Shown one piece after another: positions 46,082 through 56,176 of a stretch of DNA of 64,000 nt; positions within the stretch are counted from its first letter, which is position 1; each line of letters starts with the position of its first letter. The notes below the pieces were generated by a model. The model was not told where the DNA came from, made no database searches, and was given only the letters and a program-made list of their open reading frames with translations. The position numbers were made by a program, and so were the translations under genes. Source of the DNA: Sphingobacteriales bacterium (lineage in GTDB: Bacteria; Bacteroidota; Bacteroidia; Chitinophagales; JADIYW01); NCBI GenBank assembly GCA_016721245.1, contig JADKIQ010000023.1, forward strand, positions 1-64,000, in the 5' to 3' direction.

Positions 46082-46468
46082 TTACTCCTCAATATCTTTG
46101 AATTTATCAATTTCACGCCTGTCTCTTTTGGTGGGTCTGCCAATTCCTTTGTCTCTTACTTCATAAAATGAAGCAGGAAACAAGAGTTTATTCTTCTCTT
46201 CGGGTGGCGTAAGGTCTTCGTAGCACTCTGCAGCTAAAGGAGCACCCACCCGTTTTTCTATCAGCTTCACCGATTTCAGCGTCCATTTTTCGCCTTGCCT
46301 GTTCATTTGTATCGTTTGACCAACCTTTAATAAATAAGATGCTTTAACCGATTCTCCCTCAATTTTAATTTTTCCGGCAGCGCAGGCTTCGGTAGCCAGC
46401 GTTCTTGTCTTGTACATACGAATGGCCCATAACCATTTATCTATTCGTATTTTTTGGATTTCAGACAT
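46082..46468 (-). CDS. S4-domain RNA-binding protein (Hsp15/HslR-like)
   Basis: 128 residues from ATG 46468 (MSEIQKIRIDKWLWAIRMYK). A longer reading from 46528 adds twenty unconserved residues. The S4 domain (RTLATEACAAGKIKIEGESV) is followed by a basic tail with GRPTKRDRREIDKFK. In E. coli, Hsp15 rescues 50S subunits carrying stalled nascent chains. Confidence 0.85.
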   Translation of the reverse strand: MSEIQKIRIDKWLWAIRMYKTRTLATEACAAGKIKIEGESVKASYLLKVGQTIQMNRQGEKWTLKSVKLIEKRVGAPLAAECYEDLTPPEEKNKLLFPASFYEVRDKGIGRPTKRDRREIDKFKDIEE

Positions 46469-46544
46469 TTTTGGCAATATATTTGTATAAGTGTTATTGT
46501 GTGATGTAAATTTTATAATTTTAAGCAAATTAATTCAGATAAGA

Positions 46545-47001
46545 ATGAAAAATCTTTTTTTAGCAATCTTTTTATTATCGGCAACTTTGTTCTCCTTTGC
46601 CGGAAAACCTCCGAAAACAACCAAATTGCCAAAACCTAAAAAAGGCGGAGAATGGGTAGAGCCAAACAAGACCGTTTCTCCTAAGAATATATTCGGCAGC
46701 TGGATATGGATTGAAACAGATTGTTGCGGCATTCGTCATGGTATTTCCACGCCGGCAAGTACCAGCGATAACATTGAACTGGAATTGAAAAACGATAACA
46801 CGTTTATGGAAGTGCATACAAAGGCAAACACCTTGCCCAGAAGCGGAAATACTATTTTATTTAAAGAGAATACTACAGATATGATTCAGTTTAATGACGA
46901 ACGTCCGGCACAATATTATTTATCTGCAAGGTGGCGACACGCTTACGTTGAGCTGGAAATATCTTGAATTACAGACAGAAAAGTATATTCGTAAAAAATA
47001 A
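46545..47001 (+). CDS. Exported hypothetical protein (one frameshift near the end)
   Basis: Starts MKNLFLAIFLLSATLFSFAG, a signal peptide. The mature part has NIFGSWIWIETDCCGIRHG and repeated short strands, suggestive of the lipocalin-like beta-barrels common in this phylum. As written it ends at 46967, but a shift near 46932 converts the tail to GGDTLTLSWKYLELQTEKYI and a stop at 47001, which continues the strand pattern. Its 3' end nearly touches the convergent cysteine desulfurase gene. Confidence 0.5.
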
Positions 47002-47006
47002 TTAGC

Positions 47007-48124
47007 TTACTTTTTTTCTACAAGAGATTCGATTAATCCGATGACGATATCCATTTCTGATGAAGTGGTGTTTTCCCAAGACTGAACCGGATTGATTTTT
47101 CAGCTTTCTCTTTAGAAATTCCCATTGCCGTTAATACATGAGATGGTAAATTTTCCGCTGATGTACATGCAGAACCGGTAGAAATTGCCAGTTTACTTTT
47201 GGTATGTCGAATGAAATCCACTGCTTTAAATGGAAAGCTGATGTTGGAAGTGTTTGGCAAACTGGATGCGCCAATTCCATTTACTTCAATAGTATTGCCA
47301 AATTTTTCAGTAAGGTTTGTTCAAATGCATCGCGCATAGTTTTTAAGCATGCATCTATGAAATAATTTCACATGCTTTTCCAAGTCCGACAATTAAAGGT
47401 ACATTGAGAGTGCCGCTGCGCAAACCTCGTTCGTGGCCGCCACCATGTATCAGCGGTTCTAATGTTACACGCGGATTTTTTCTCCGCACATATAAGGCTC
47501 CGATTCCTTTTGGTCCGTAAAATTTATGTGCTGATAAACACAGAAGATCGATGCCATCTGCCTGAACATCCAAAGGAATTTTACCGATGGCTTGTGTTGC
47601 ATCGCAAAAGAAAATAGAATTCTTAGCGTGTACTATTTTTGAAATTTCACGAATATTCTGAATAACACCGGTTTCATTATTGGCATACATCACACACACC
47701 AAAATTGTTTTCTCTGTGATAGCATTGTCCAGTTCCTTCAAGTCAATCAAACCATTTTTATCTACTTTCAGATATGTAACTTCTGCACCTTTCTTTTCTA
47801 AGAATTTGCAGGTATCCAAAACAGCCTTATGTTCTGTTGCTACCGTTACAATATGATTTCCTTTGGTTTGGTAGTTGTTGTAAACACCTTTGATTGCCAG
47901 ATTGATGGCCTCGGTTGCACCGGACGTAAAAATGATTTCCTGTGCTTCGCAATTAACCGTTGCAGCCACCTGAGCGCGTGCATTTTCTACGGCATCTTTA
48001 GCTACGGCACCGGCAAATGCGTACTGCTGGCGGCATTGCCAAACTTCTCCGTGAAGTATGGCAACATCGCCAGCAGTACTTGTTCGTCTACCGGTGTAGT
48101 AGCATTATAATCGAGATAAATCAC
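47007..48124 (-). CDS. iscS: Cysteine desulfurase, NifS/IscS family (at least four frameshifts)
   Basis: About 372 residues when repaired, from a GTG at 48124 (IYLDYNATTPVDEQVLLAML). The PLP site is SAHKFYGPKGIG and the active-site cysteine is in STGSACTSAENL. The enzyme moves sulfur from cysteine into Fe-S clusters and thiolated tRNA. The frame breaks near 47992, 47357, 47305 and 47075, mostly at T/A runs. The open pieces are 47355-47969 and 47033-47260; the real C-terminus reads TTSSEMDIVIGLIESLVEKK and stops at 47007. Decay and read error cannot be told apart from the sequence alone. Confidence 0.88.
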
Positions 48125-48179
48125 GATGTAAAAATAGAAATTCTATTTATCAAAAGCGAATATCTGTAACATGCTTGAT

Positions 48180-48707
48180 TTATTCGCAATCCTGCACGGT
48201 GCGTTGTAATAATGACATATTAACTCCGAATCCTGCCCAGCGCGTGATGATGTCTTGTACCTTTGTTTCATCCATTTGAGGTGTTCTGCTTAAAATCCAC
48301 CACGTAAATTTGTTTTTATCTGAAACTACCGCATATGAATAGTCGTCTGCGATTTCTACTATCCAGTAGTTAGGTTCTGCTGGTTGCTGACCAAAAAATC
48401 CAACGCGTAATTTTGCATTTCCGGAATTTGGCTCTACGGTTGCTCTGCCTACAATTTCCTGAGCTGATCCGTCTTGTGTAATTTGTTTATTGACTACTTT
48501 AACAGATCCGTCAGCATTGAGGCTGTATTCTGCAGTAACGCATTTTGCATTGAAAGAAAAGACCTGCGGCAATGCAGCTATCTGATACCATTTTCCCAAA
48601 TATCTGTTTAGGTCAATAGTGGTGTCAACTGTATTAATTGGATTGAGGTTGGTTGGAATGCAACCTGATAAAAGCGCTACGCAAGCGACTAAGAGTAATT
48701 TTTTCAT
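48180..48707 (-). CDS. blc: Lipocalin-family outer-membrane lipoprotein (Blc-like)
   Basis: 175 residues with a lipobox (LLSGC, C16) and the lipocalin motif DLNRYLGKWYQIAALP. NYWIVEIADDYSYAVVSDKN and WWILSRTP are characteristic of Blc. It binds lysophospholipids or fatty acids in E. coli. Single gene, 56 bp upstream of the end of iscS reading. Confidence 0.92.
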   Translation of the reverse strand: MKKLLLVACVALLSGCIPTNLNPINTVDTTIDLNRYLGKWYQIAALPQVFSFNAKCVTAEYSLNADGSVKVVNKQITQDGSAQEIVGRATVEPNSGNAKLRVGFFGQQPAEPNYWIVEIADDYSYAVVSDKNKFTWWILSRTPQMDETKVQDIITRWAGFGVNMSLLQRTVQDCE

Positions 48708-48846
48708 AAGTTGTTTGTTTATGGTTTACTTTATATTTGTTCTTATAACACGCTTAGGTTTGTTTTGTTTAATAAAAAATGAAAATATTAAACAAAACAA
48801 GTTTGTTTAATGAATGCTTAGATTTAGATTATAAAGAGTAAAAAAA

Positions 48847-49254
48847 ATGAACATGAAAAAAATAGACCATATTGGTATTGCGGTAAAAGATGTGGAGGCA
48901 TCCAACGAGTTATTTTCAAAACTGTTTAACAAAGCGCCGTTTCATCAGGAACTACTGGAAACGCAGCATTTGCAGGTATCTTTTTTTGCGTTGGAAGATA
49001 CCAAAGTGGAACTGATACAACCTGTTTCAGAGAAAAGCACGGTACACAAATACTTAGAAAACAAAGGCGAAGGCATCCACCATGTGGCGTTTGAAGTGGA
49101 AGATATTTATGCAGAAATGGAACGACTGAAAAGTGAAGGCTTTCAACCGTTGACAGAAAAACCGTATGTAGGTGCGTTGAACAAACTGGTGTGTTTCTTT
49201 CATCCAAAAACGACCAATGGCGTGCTGGTGGAGTTGTGCCAGAAGGTGAAGTGA
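48847..49254 (+). CDS. mce: Methylmalonyl-CoA epimerase
   Basis: 135 residues of the VOC fold. The metal ligands are expected in KIDHIGIAVKD, EGIHHVAFEV and VLVELCQ. It interconverts (R)- and (S)-methylmalonyl-CoA in propionate metabolism. It shows that the organism handles methylmalonyl-CoA, relevant to the PccB-like carboxyltransferase of the island, but it is 24 kb away and looks like an ordinary housekeeping gene. Confidence 0.93.
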   Translation: MNMKKIDHIGIAVKDVEASNELFSKLFNKAPFHQELLETQHLQVSFFALEDTKVELIQPVSEKSTVHKYLENKGEGIHHVAFEVEDIYAEMERLKSEGFQPLTEKPYVGALNKLVCFFHPKTTNGVLVELCQKVK

Positions 49255-49421
49255 TTTGAGATTTATAAGAAATTATCGTTTCTTTACTTGAGTAGTGGTT
49301 TATTTATTTTTTAAACTCATCGTTGAAAAAAGTAGGTGTATTGGGTTTCGTTTTTTATTTGTCTTTTTCATTTTACAATGTTTTTAGTGTAAACCTATTT
49401 CAGGACGAGACAGTTTATTTT

Positions 49422-52400
49422 TCATCCTATTGTGTTGTCGGTTATCCATTGTATTAGGTCTGAACTTACTTTTGAGTTTTTGGAAAACCAATCTGTGCTT
49501 TGAATTCTGAAAAATCTCCAACCTGCTCTTTCCAATATTAGTTGTCTGTTTATATCTTCTTGAATTTTCACAATGCCTGAATGATAAGTGAAACCGTCAC
49601 ATTCAATTGCTATTTTTTTATTGTTTATAATAAGTCCAAAGTCTATACAATATTTTCCGACTTCAAATTGAGGATATAGATAATCTCCTAATCCATTATT
49701 GTAAAGTAGTTTGCAAACGCTTTTTTCAAAGTCGCCTGAATTCGCATCTGTCTTATTTAATAGTGATTGTAGATTTTTTGTCGAAGTAGGTTTATTCGTT
49801 TGATTTTGAATATTAGCGTAATAGTCTATTAACTTTTTTCTATAACAATCTTGGTTCATAATGCCAACTGCATCAGGATGGATGCTGTGAATAACAACAG
49901 ATCTTTCTTTAGCTCTACTTGCAGCAACATTGAAAATTCGCATATATTCTTCGGTTGTTGCAGCTCTTGGTGGTTTAATCTCAAAACGATTTTCTTTTTC
50001 AACAATGCTATGACTGGCTGTAATTGTCATATACATAATATCTCTTTCATCGCCTTGAAATTCTCTTGATGTTCCAATTAATAATTCAAGTTTGTCTTCA
50101 AATTGTTTTATTAGTTCGTTCTGTGATATTTGACGAATAAGTTGATTTTGGTGTTTTATATTACTGCTGTCTAAAGTCAATATTCCAATTGTCGGCAATC
50201 TCTTAATTTGCTGTTGTTGAAATTGAATAATATAATTTTCGATTTCGTCAATTACTTTTTGTACAATTAATGGTTTGTATTCATCGTCTAAATTATCTTC
50301 GACATAATGAATTTCTATTGGTTCTCCGAAAGTTTTTTCAGTCGCTGTTTTTAGTGGAACAATATCAGAATTATAGACGTACTTGTTTGAATAACCAATG
50401 ATTTCGGGTAAACATCTAAAATGTTCCGTAAGTGTTACAATGTTTGGATAAATAACTCCACTGATTGTGTAAATACTGTTGTTTTTATTGTTTACGTCAA
50501 ACTGTGTTTTAAATCTATGTGATATTAAATATTTGTCAAGTAGTTCATTTGTTCTATCAATAGTAAATAGACTTCTGTCTGCAACTACAGAAGTTTGATT
50601 TTCATCGCCTACTATTAAACATTTTTTACAACGAAAAACTAAATTCAAACTGCTTATATCACATTGACTTGCTTCATCAATAATCAATAAATCAAATTGT
50701 TCAGGTGAAGCATCAGGAAAAAATGTAACTGCTGTATCTTGTGGCATAATCCAAATAGGAACTGCGTCTTTTGCTACTTGCATATTTGTTATTGCTGATG
50801 CAATATTTCTTGCTGTATTTTTCCGTAACCTTTGCCAATATTAATTAGGTCGTTTAGCCAAGCATTTAAAGCCGCTTTTTGTGTATCGCTAACTTTTTTT
50901 GATTTATGATACCAAGTTTTGTATGATATTGTTTCTGCTGTTTGTTTTTCAATACTTCGTTTCAAAGTTTGAAGATTGGCTAAAAGTTTTTCCGAACCAT
51001 TGGTTTGTGATGTTACAAAAGTTAGAAAATCATTTAGTTTTAAATTGAAAATATCCAATTCAATTATTTTTTTATCAATCGTGTATTGGTCATCAATTAA
51101 ACATTTATTTTTTACAAACAATGCTGTTTGAGGTAGTGTTTTACTAATTTCGTTTAAGAGATTTTCAAACGCTAATGATTGACTTTGTTTTTCTCTACAC
51201 TTTCTATATTCGTCTAAATAGAGTTCGTAACTTGCCCTGTCCGTATTTTCAATTGCGTCTGCAATTTTATAAATTATAGGATGTGGTTTTGAATGAGGGA
51301 TTAATTTCTGTTTGGTTTCTTGTAAAAAGGTTGAGATTGAAACAAATTCAGCATAATAATTCACATTCTTGATGTAGCTAATTTTTTCTGTTAAATCGTC
51401 AGATGTGATTGAAACTTGTGGTAAATTTCTTGTTTTTAATTGTGAATTAAATTCAATTATTTCTTTTGCAAATTCTACCGCAAAATCAAGTTCTTTTAAT
51501 GTTTCTTGAATGTTATTTTGCTTCGTAATGCCAAAGCTATTTAGGTATTTATTAAAAGTTATAGAAAGTTGTTTTAAACATTTTAATCTGTTTATTTCGA
51601 TTTCTAATATTTTGAATTGGTCAATTTCATTTACTGGATTGAAATTAAGCTTACACTCAAAAAAACGTTTTAATGGTTTTTCTAATGTGCTTTTAGTAAA
51701 CCAATTAAGTGTTTTGTTTTGACCAAATTTTACAATTATTTGATTTATCTGTTGATGTAAAATGTCAGCGTCTGTATCTTGAACTGTTGACAAATCAACT
51801 TCGTAAGACAAAAGTTTGCTATTTGCAACTTCAATCTGTTTTCTTAATCCATCATTTTCGTTTAAAATATTAACTAATACATCAATCCTAAAATTTGGAT
51901 GCTTGTATACCTGTTCTGCAATTAAGTTTGTTTTGAATGTTCTAAAAATATTTTCATAATTGAGAATAATATTTTTTAGATTTTCGTCTATCGAATTTGT
52001 TGGAATGTTACTGTAATCTAATGGATTGATTTTTTCATTAATTTCCTTTAGCTTAATATCATATTTCCTAATCTCATTTAAGTCAATAAAAGCATTATCA
52101 TTTAAAAACTGAAAGTTTATTAAATCAAAATCATCTCTTTTGAGATTGTTACCAATTGCTACTAAATCAACTAATTTTTCTGCTATGCCATTTGTTTCAG
52201 TTTCGTAAGAAACTGTATCTTTTAATAATTTATTTTCGTAATTTGTTTGTTCAAAATGGTAAACAGCCCAATCGTAAGCTGATTTATTTTCAAGTTCATT
52301 TGTGATTGGGTTGAAAATCTTAAGTGTTAAAGCGTTTGCTTGAACAGCTTTGTAAATTTGATTTAACGTGTTTGCGTAATTACTTTCTAAATTAGTTAAT

Positions 52401-53762
52401 TGCCGTTCTAATTCTGTAACTTTTGTCTCTTCATATCTCTGTGCCAAATTTCTAATAATAGCATTGACAGAGCCTTTTAAACTTTCATTTCCTTTGCCTT
52501 CGTTTACTAACGAAACAGCAAGTTCTTGAATTCCAATTGGCAATTTATCTTTTAATACGCTTAATGCTTTTGCATTATGTGAAACTACAAGTATAGATTT
52601 TCCTTGTGCAACAAAGTGAGAAATATAGCAAGTTTGCTTTCAACAATTTTGGTTTGAATTATTGGTGAAAAACTAAAAGTTAATTGATTTTCAATTGGTG
52701 TTTTTTGAAAAGAGTAATTTAATGTTTCTTCATTGAAAAAGGCATATTGTTTTTTAGTAAAAACGCTTAATATTTCTAGACCTTTGTCAAAATATTCAGT
52801 TCTTATAAAATCACTTTCAAAAATAAATTCACGTTGCTGTGAATTGAAACTATCAATATTTAGTAAAACATCTTTTTTGCGTTCTTCAATTATTAATTGA
52901 TTTTCATTTTGAAAATGAATGTCTAATAACTCCACAAAAAATTGTTCGCAAAATATTTTACTTGAAAAAGTATCAAATTCTAATTTGAATTCTTGGCTTT
53001 TAAGAGTTAGTTTTAATGGAACATTAAAAAGAAAATTTTTATAGTCTTGGTTTCCAATTTTTCCACAAACTAAACCAAACGAAATATAAATTCTTTTGTT
53101 GTCTTTTCCTTTTAATTCATAATGTAGTGTATGTAAAGCATCGTAAATTCGATTTGTCTTAAAAGGCAGTTCAAATTTTTGATAGAATTCGGAAAATTCT
53201 TTTTGAAAGTGGTTTGCTATTTTAACAGTGTTGGATTGTCTGCAAGAACTATTTTGTTTTTTAGTTCTGGTTTTCGCAAGAATTTGTTGTCTGTTAAATC
53301 AATCCAATCTACCAAAGAATTTGGTAAAGATAAATCGAACAAAGACGTCAGTCTTTGTTCCTTGTATTTTTCTAAATCATTTATTCTTTGTGTTGATTGT
53401 TCAAATTTTTCAACAGTTTCAATTTCTTGTTTAATTGTAAGTATTGGGATTTCGTTACTTCTATTAATTTCAATCCAACTTTCAAGTTCTTCTGGCTGTT
53501 TTGGTTCGTCAGGTATTGCAATTCGTCTTAACTTCAATAAAAAGTCGAGAGGATTTAGATTGTTGTTAATCGCTAAACTAAATTCTATAATGTTTTTCTG
53601 TTCGCATTTTTTAGCAAGTGTCAAAAGTTCTCCAACTTCCCAAAAGTTTACATTCTTTGACTTCGGATTGTTTTTGTCTTTCAAGTCAAAACAAATTTCC
53701 AGGAATTGTATAAAACACCCTTTGTAGTAAAATAGATTTTGTAATGGCGTCCTTTTTCTCAT
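49422..53762 (-). CDS. Large SF1-type helicase with C-terminal Vsr-like nuclease (at least three frameshifts)
   Basis: Four open pieces in one direction (53217-53762, 52585-52935, 50789-52543, 49422-50783) join into about 1445 residues. Joins lie near 53200, 52615 and 50825. The middle part has GKSILVVSHNAKALSVL and a long coiled-coil insertion; the last part has the Walker B FDLLIIDEASQCDI, the sequence KCLIVGDENQTS, and motif VI VAASRAKERSVV. The C-terminus matches the MTES_1575/Vsr-like endonuclease (YCIDFGLIINNKKIAIECDG, then RAGWRFFRI). This AAA_11-AAA_12-nuclease layout is that of phage-defence helicases such as Hhe. No Walker A GxxxxGK[ST] is visible where it should precede the GKSILVVS strand: the sequence reads FSPIIQTKIVE. 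Confidence 0.75.
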
Positions 53763-53877
53763 GTCAGTAATTGTTGGTCGTCCACGCGACTCTCAAAATA
53801 GGCGAAATTGATGTATTTTCAAAATATTTGTACTTTTAATTATAATTAACTATTTGTCAATAGCTTAGATTTACTGG

Positions 53878-53956
53878 CAATACAAAATGCGTACTTCGTA
53901 TTTTGTATTGTTTTAGCTTTGGGCAATACAAAATGCGAACTTGCAATTTAGTATTG
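53878..53956. repeat. Tandem pair of hairpins sharing a 14-bp unit
   Basis: CAATACAAAATGCG occurs at 53878-53891 and 53924-53937. The first copy pairs with CGTATTTTGTATTG (53897-53910, one mismatch, 5-nt loop). The second pairs less well with GCAATTTAGTATTG (53943-53956). It lies between the helicase gene start and the end of the sterol desaturase gene, in a 207-bp stretch with no other feature. Confidence 0.75.
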
Positions 53957-53969
53957 TAACTGTAAAAAA

Positions 53970-55217
53970 TTACTGCTGTACAGCCGTTACTTTCAGTAAA
54001 TGTTTATTGTTAATGTTCAGCGTGTACCATCCTAAAAAGTAAGCGGTTAAAATAACAGACGGTATCAGCATGATATAGAACCAGGCATTGTAGTTGATGT
54101 AATACATGGAATTTAAGGCAATAAAAGCAATCAGCAAACGCGCGTATTCTGCATATTTCACCCAAACTTTTTGTTCCAGTATGGCACTGCAAATAACCGT
54201 AGAAAGCATCAGCACGCTAAAAGAAAGAACATTATAAAACATCGAGAGTTTCTCAAAATGATACAGATAAGCACTTAGTCCTGCAATGATAAATGCAAAT
54301 TGCACCAGCACGTAGATATTCAACCCACGGCTCACTGCTTGTATATCGTATTTTGCTTGTTGTGGATTCACTTCCGGTATCGCCAATTGTCCGCCTAAAT
54401 AAGCAGGCTGCCAGCCCGGCTTGGCAAACACCAGCTTCAGTTTGTCTTTTATCGAGTTGAATTTTTTGCCGGCCTGATACATCTCCACATAGTAATGAAT
54501 ATTTGCCCATGCCGGATTCCAGCTGTTCAATGGCTTGGTGATGCCATATGTTGGTTCTTCTTCTTCTTCCTGAAACGTGCCGAATAGTTTGTCCCAGATA
54601 ATGAACATGCCTGCGTGATTTTTATCTATGTATTTTGGATTTACACCATGGTGCACACGGTGGTGTGCCGGTGAGTTGAAGATGGCTTCGAACCATTTCG
54701 GCATGCGTTTCACCGCTTTGGTATGTATCCAGAATTGATAGAAGGAATTAAGACTGGCAACTATGCCAAGTGTCAGAATGTCTACACCTAAAAAGGCAAT
54801 CGGCAAAAAGAAAACAAATGCCAGTAAGCTGTGAATCCAGGATTGTCTCAACGCCACCGTTAAATTGTATTCTTCACTTTGATGGTGTACCACATGCGCG
54901 CCCCAGAAAAGATTGACTTCATGTCCGACACGATGTGCCCAGTAAAAACAAAAATCAAACAAGATAAAAACCACCACATATGCCCAAAGACCGCTCAGCT
55001 CCACCATGGCGAAATGGTCTTTCGTCCATACATAGGCTCCAAACATCAGTCCTGTAGTAAGTAATTTAAACAGCAAATGACTAACGCCTACATTTAAATT
55101 TGTTAAGGCATCGTTCAGTCGGTAATATTCCGGATGTTCTTTTCTGGTGGCAAAATATTCCACCAAAATCATTAGTAAAAAAACAGGAATGGCGATGACG
55201 GTGCTGAGGTGTTCCAT
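53970..55217 (-). CDS. Sterol desaturase / fatty acid hydroxylase family membrane protein
   Basis: 415 residues. The histidine boxes are HRVGHE, HVVHHQ and HHRVHHG, each followed by membrane segments; YWAHRVGHEVNLFWGAH and GMFIIWDKLFGTFQ are typical. An additional C-terminal half of about 150 residues contains four more hydrophobic helices, longer than the island paralogue (284 residues). Family members hydroxylate lipids with a di-iron centre. Substrate unknown. Single gene, divergent from the next. Confidence 0.88.
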   Translation of the reverse strand: MEHLSTVIAIPVFLLMILVEYFATRKEHPEYYRLNDALTNLNVGVSHLLFKLLTTGLMFGAYVWTKDHFAMVELSGLWAYVVVFILFDFCFYWAHRVGHEVNLFWGAHVVHHQSEEYNLTVALRQSWIHSLLAFVFFLPIAFLGVDILTLGIVASLNSFYQFWIHTKAVKRMPKWFEAIFNSPAHHRVHHGVNPKYIDKNHAGMFIIWDKLFGTFQEEEEEPTYGITKPLNSWNPAWANIHYYVEMYQAGKKFNSIKDKLKLVFAKPGWQPAYLGGQLAIPEVNPQQAKYDIQAVSRGLNIYVLVQFAFIIAGLSAYLYHFEKLSMFYNVLSFSVLMLSTVICSAILEQKVWVKYAEYARLLIAFIALNSMYYINYNAWFYIMLIPSVILTAYFLGWYTLNINNKHLLKVTAVQQ

Positions 55218-55369
55218 TGGTAACTATTTAAATTATTGTAGATTTTGTATTATTATTTGTTTGTACTGTTGAATTTAATCTAAGTTTAGCGTTGAAACAA
55301 CAGAGAATGCCTAATTTAACAATACTTTAGCTAAAACAAATACAGAATAGGTTTTCTAAAAAGTCAATT

Positions 55370-56176
55370 ATGATCAGATACATTAAGCATAAAATAAAAG
55401 CGTATATCCTGAAGAAAGCAACGGCGAACAAGATGATTGATATTGTGGAGGTGCGCACGCAGGAAATCGGACTAACGTCGGTAAGAACGGAAACAGATAT
55501 TCGCATTAAAAACTCTTTTTTTCTGCCGATAACCATACTTTCCATTAAAACCGATTTGCTGAATCGCGATGGACTGAAAGTTGGTAAAATGAGTTATGAA
55601 AAACCTACACGCATAAAAGGACATCAGGATGAAGTGCTGACGACGATGTCTGAAATCAGTATTATTACATCTTTATTTCAGGCCATCTCATCGCTGTTGT
55701 CTCAGCATATAAAAATGCAAAGTGTTGGTGTGGCACAGGTGAAATTTCTCTGGTGGATTATTCAGATTCCGGTGAATGATTTTTTTGAAATCCATCCGAG
55801 TAAATTGAAAATTACCAAACCGGAAACAGAAGAAGAACGTCTTGTAAGATTGCAAAAAGAAGCAGCCTGGAAACAAAAGTACGAAGCCGAGAAAGCACAA
55901 CGAAAAACTGCACGAAAAGAAAAAGAGGCAGCCTGGAAAGAAGAATTGTTAAAACGCAGGTATAAAGAAAATTATATTCCAAAAGAGCAACGTTCAAATA
56001 CAGATGGTACGCAAACAACTCCAGCTGTAGTTTCTATAGAAGAAGCTTCTTCAGAAATAAATACGATGGAAGTGGAACTGGATGCTGCAAATATATCAAA
56101 AATGGCAGATGATCTTGCAGCATCCGAAACAATAAACATCGAACCTGTTAAAGACGAAACTGCAGATAATACTTAA
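55370..56176 (+). CDS. Hypothetical protein with basic N-terminus and charged coiled coil
   Basis: 268 residues. An N-terminal basic stretch (MIRYIKHKIKAYILKKATAN) precedes a beta-rich region (about 25-145: NSFFLPITILSIKTDLLNRD) that has a faint LEA-like look. A strongly charged helix (about 145-205, EEERLVRLQKEAAWKQKYEA) and an acidic tail follow. No family recognised. Its last 29 nt overlap the convergent 800-residue gene. Confidence 0.55.
   Translation: MIRYIKHKIKAYILKKATANKMIDIVEVRTQEIGLTSVRTETDIRIKNSFFLPITILSIKTDLLNRDGLKVGKMSYEKPTRIKGHQDEVLTTMSEISIITSLFQAISSLLSQHIKMQSVGVAQVKFLWWIIQIPVNDFFEIHPSKLKITKPETEEERLVRLQKEAAWKQKYEAEKAQRKTARKEKEAAWKEELLKRRYKENYIPKEQRSNTDGTQTTPAVVSIEEASSEINTMEVELDAANISKMADDLAASETINIEPVKDETADNT

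Noticed and set aside
48000..48090. Inverted repeat around AGTACTGCTGGCG
   Set aside because: It is part of the iscS coding sequence and reads as conserved residues (LLAMLPYFTEKFGNAASS).
48847..49254. Part of the carbapenem-like precursor pathway
   Set aside because: Methylmalonyl-CoA epimerase is 24 kb away in a housekeeping setting; a metabolic link is possible but not supported by position.
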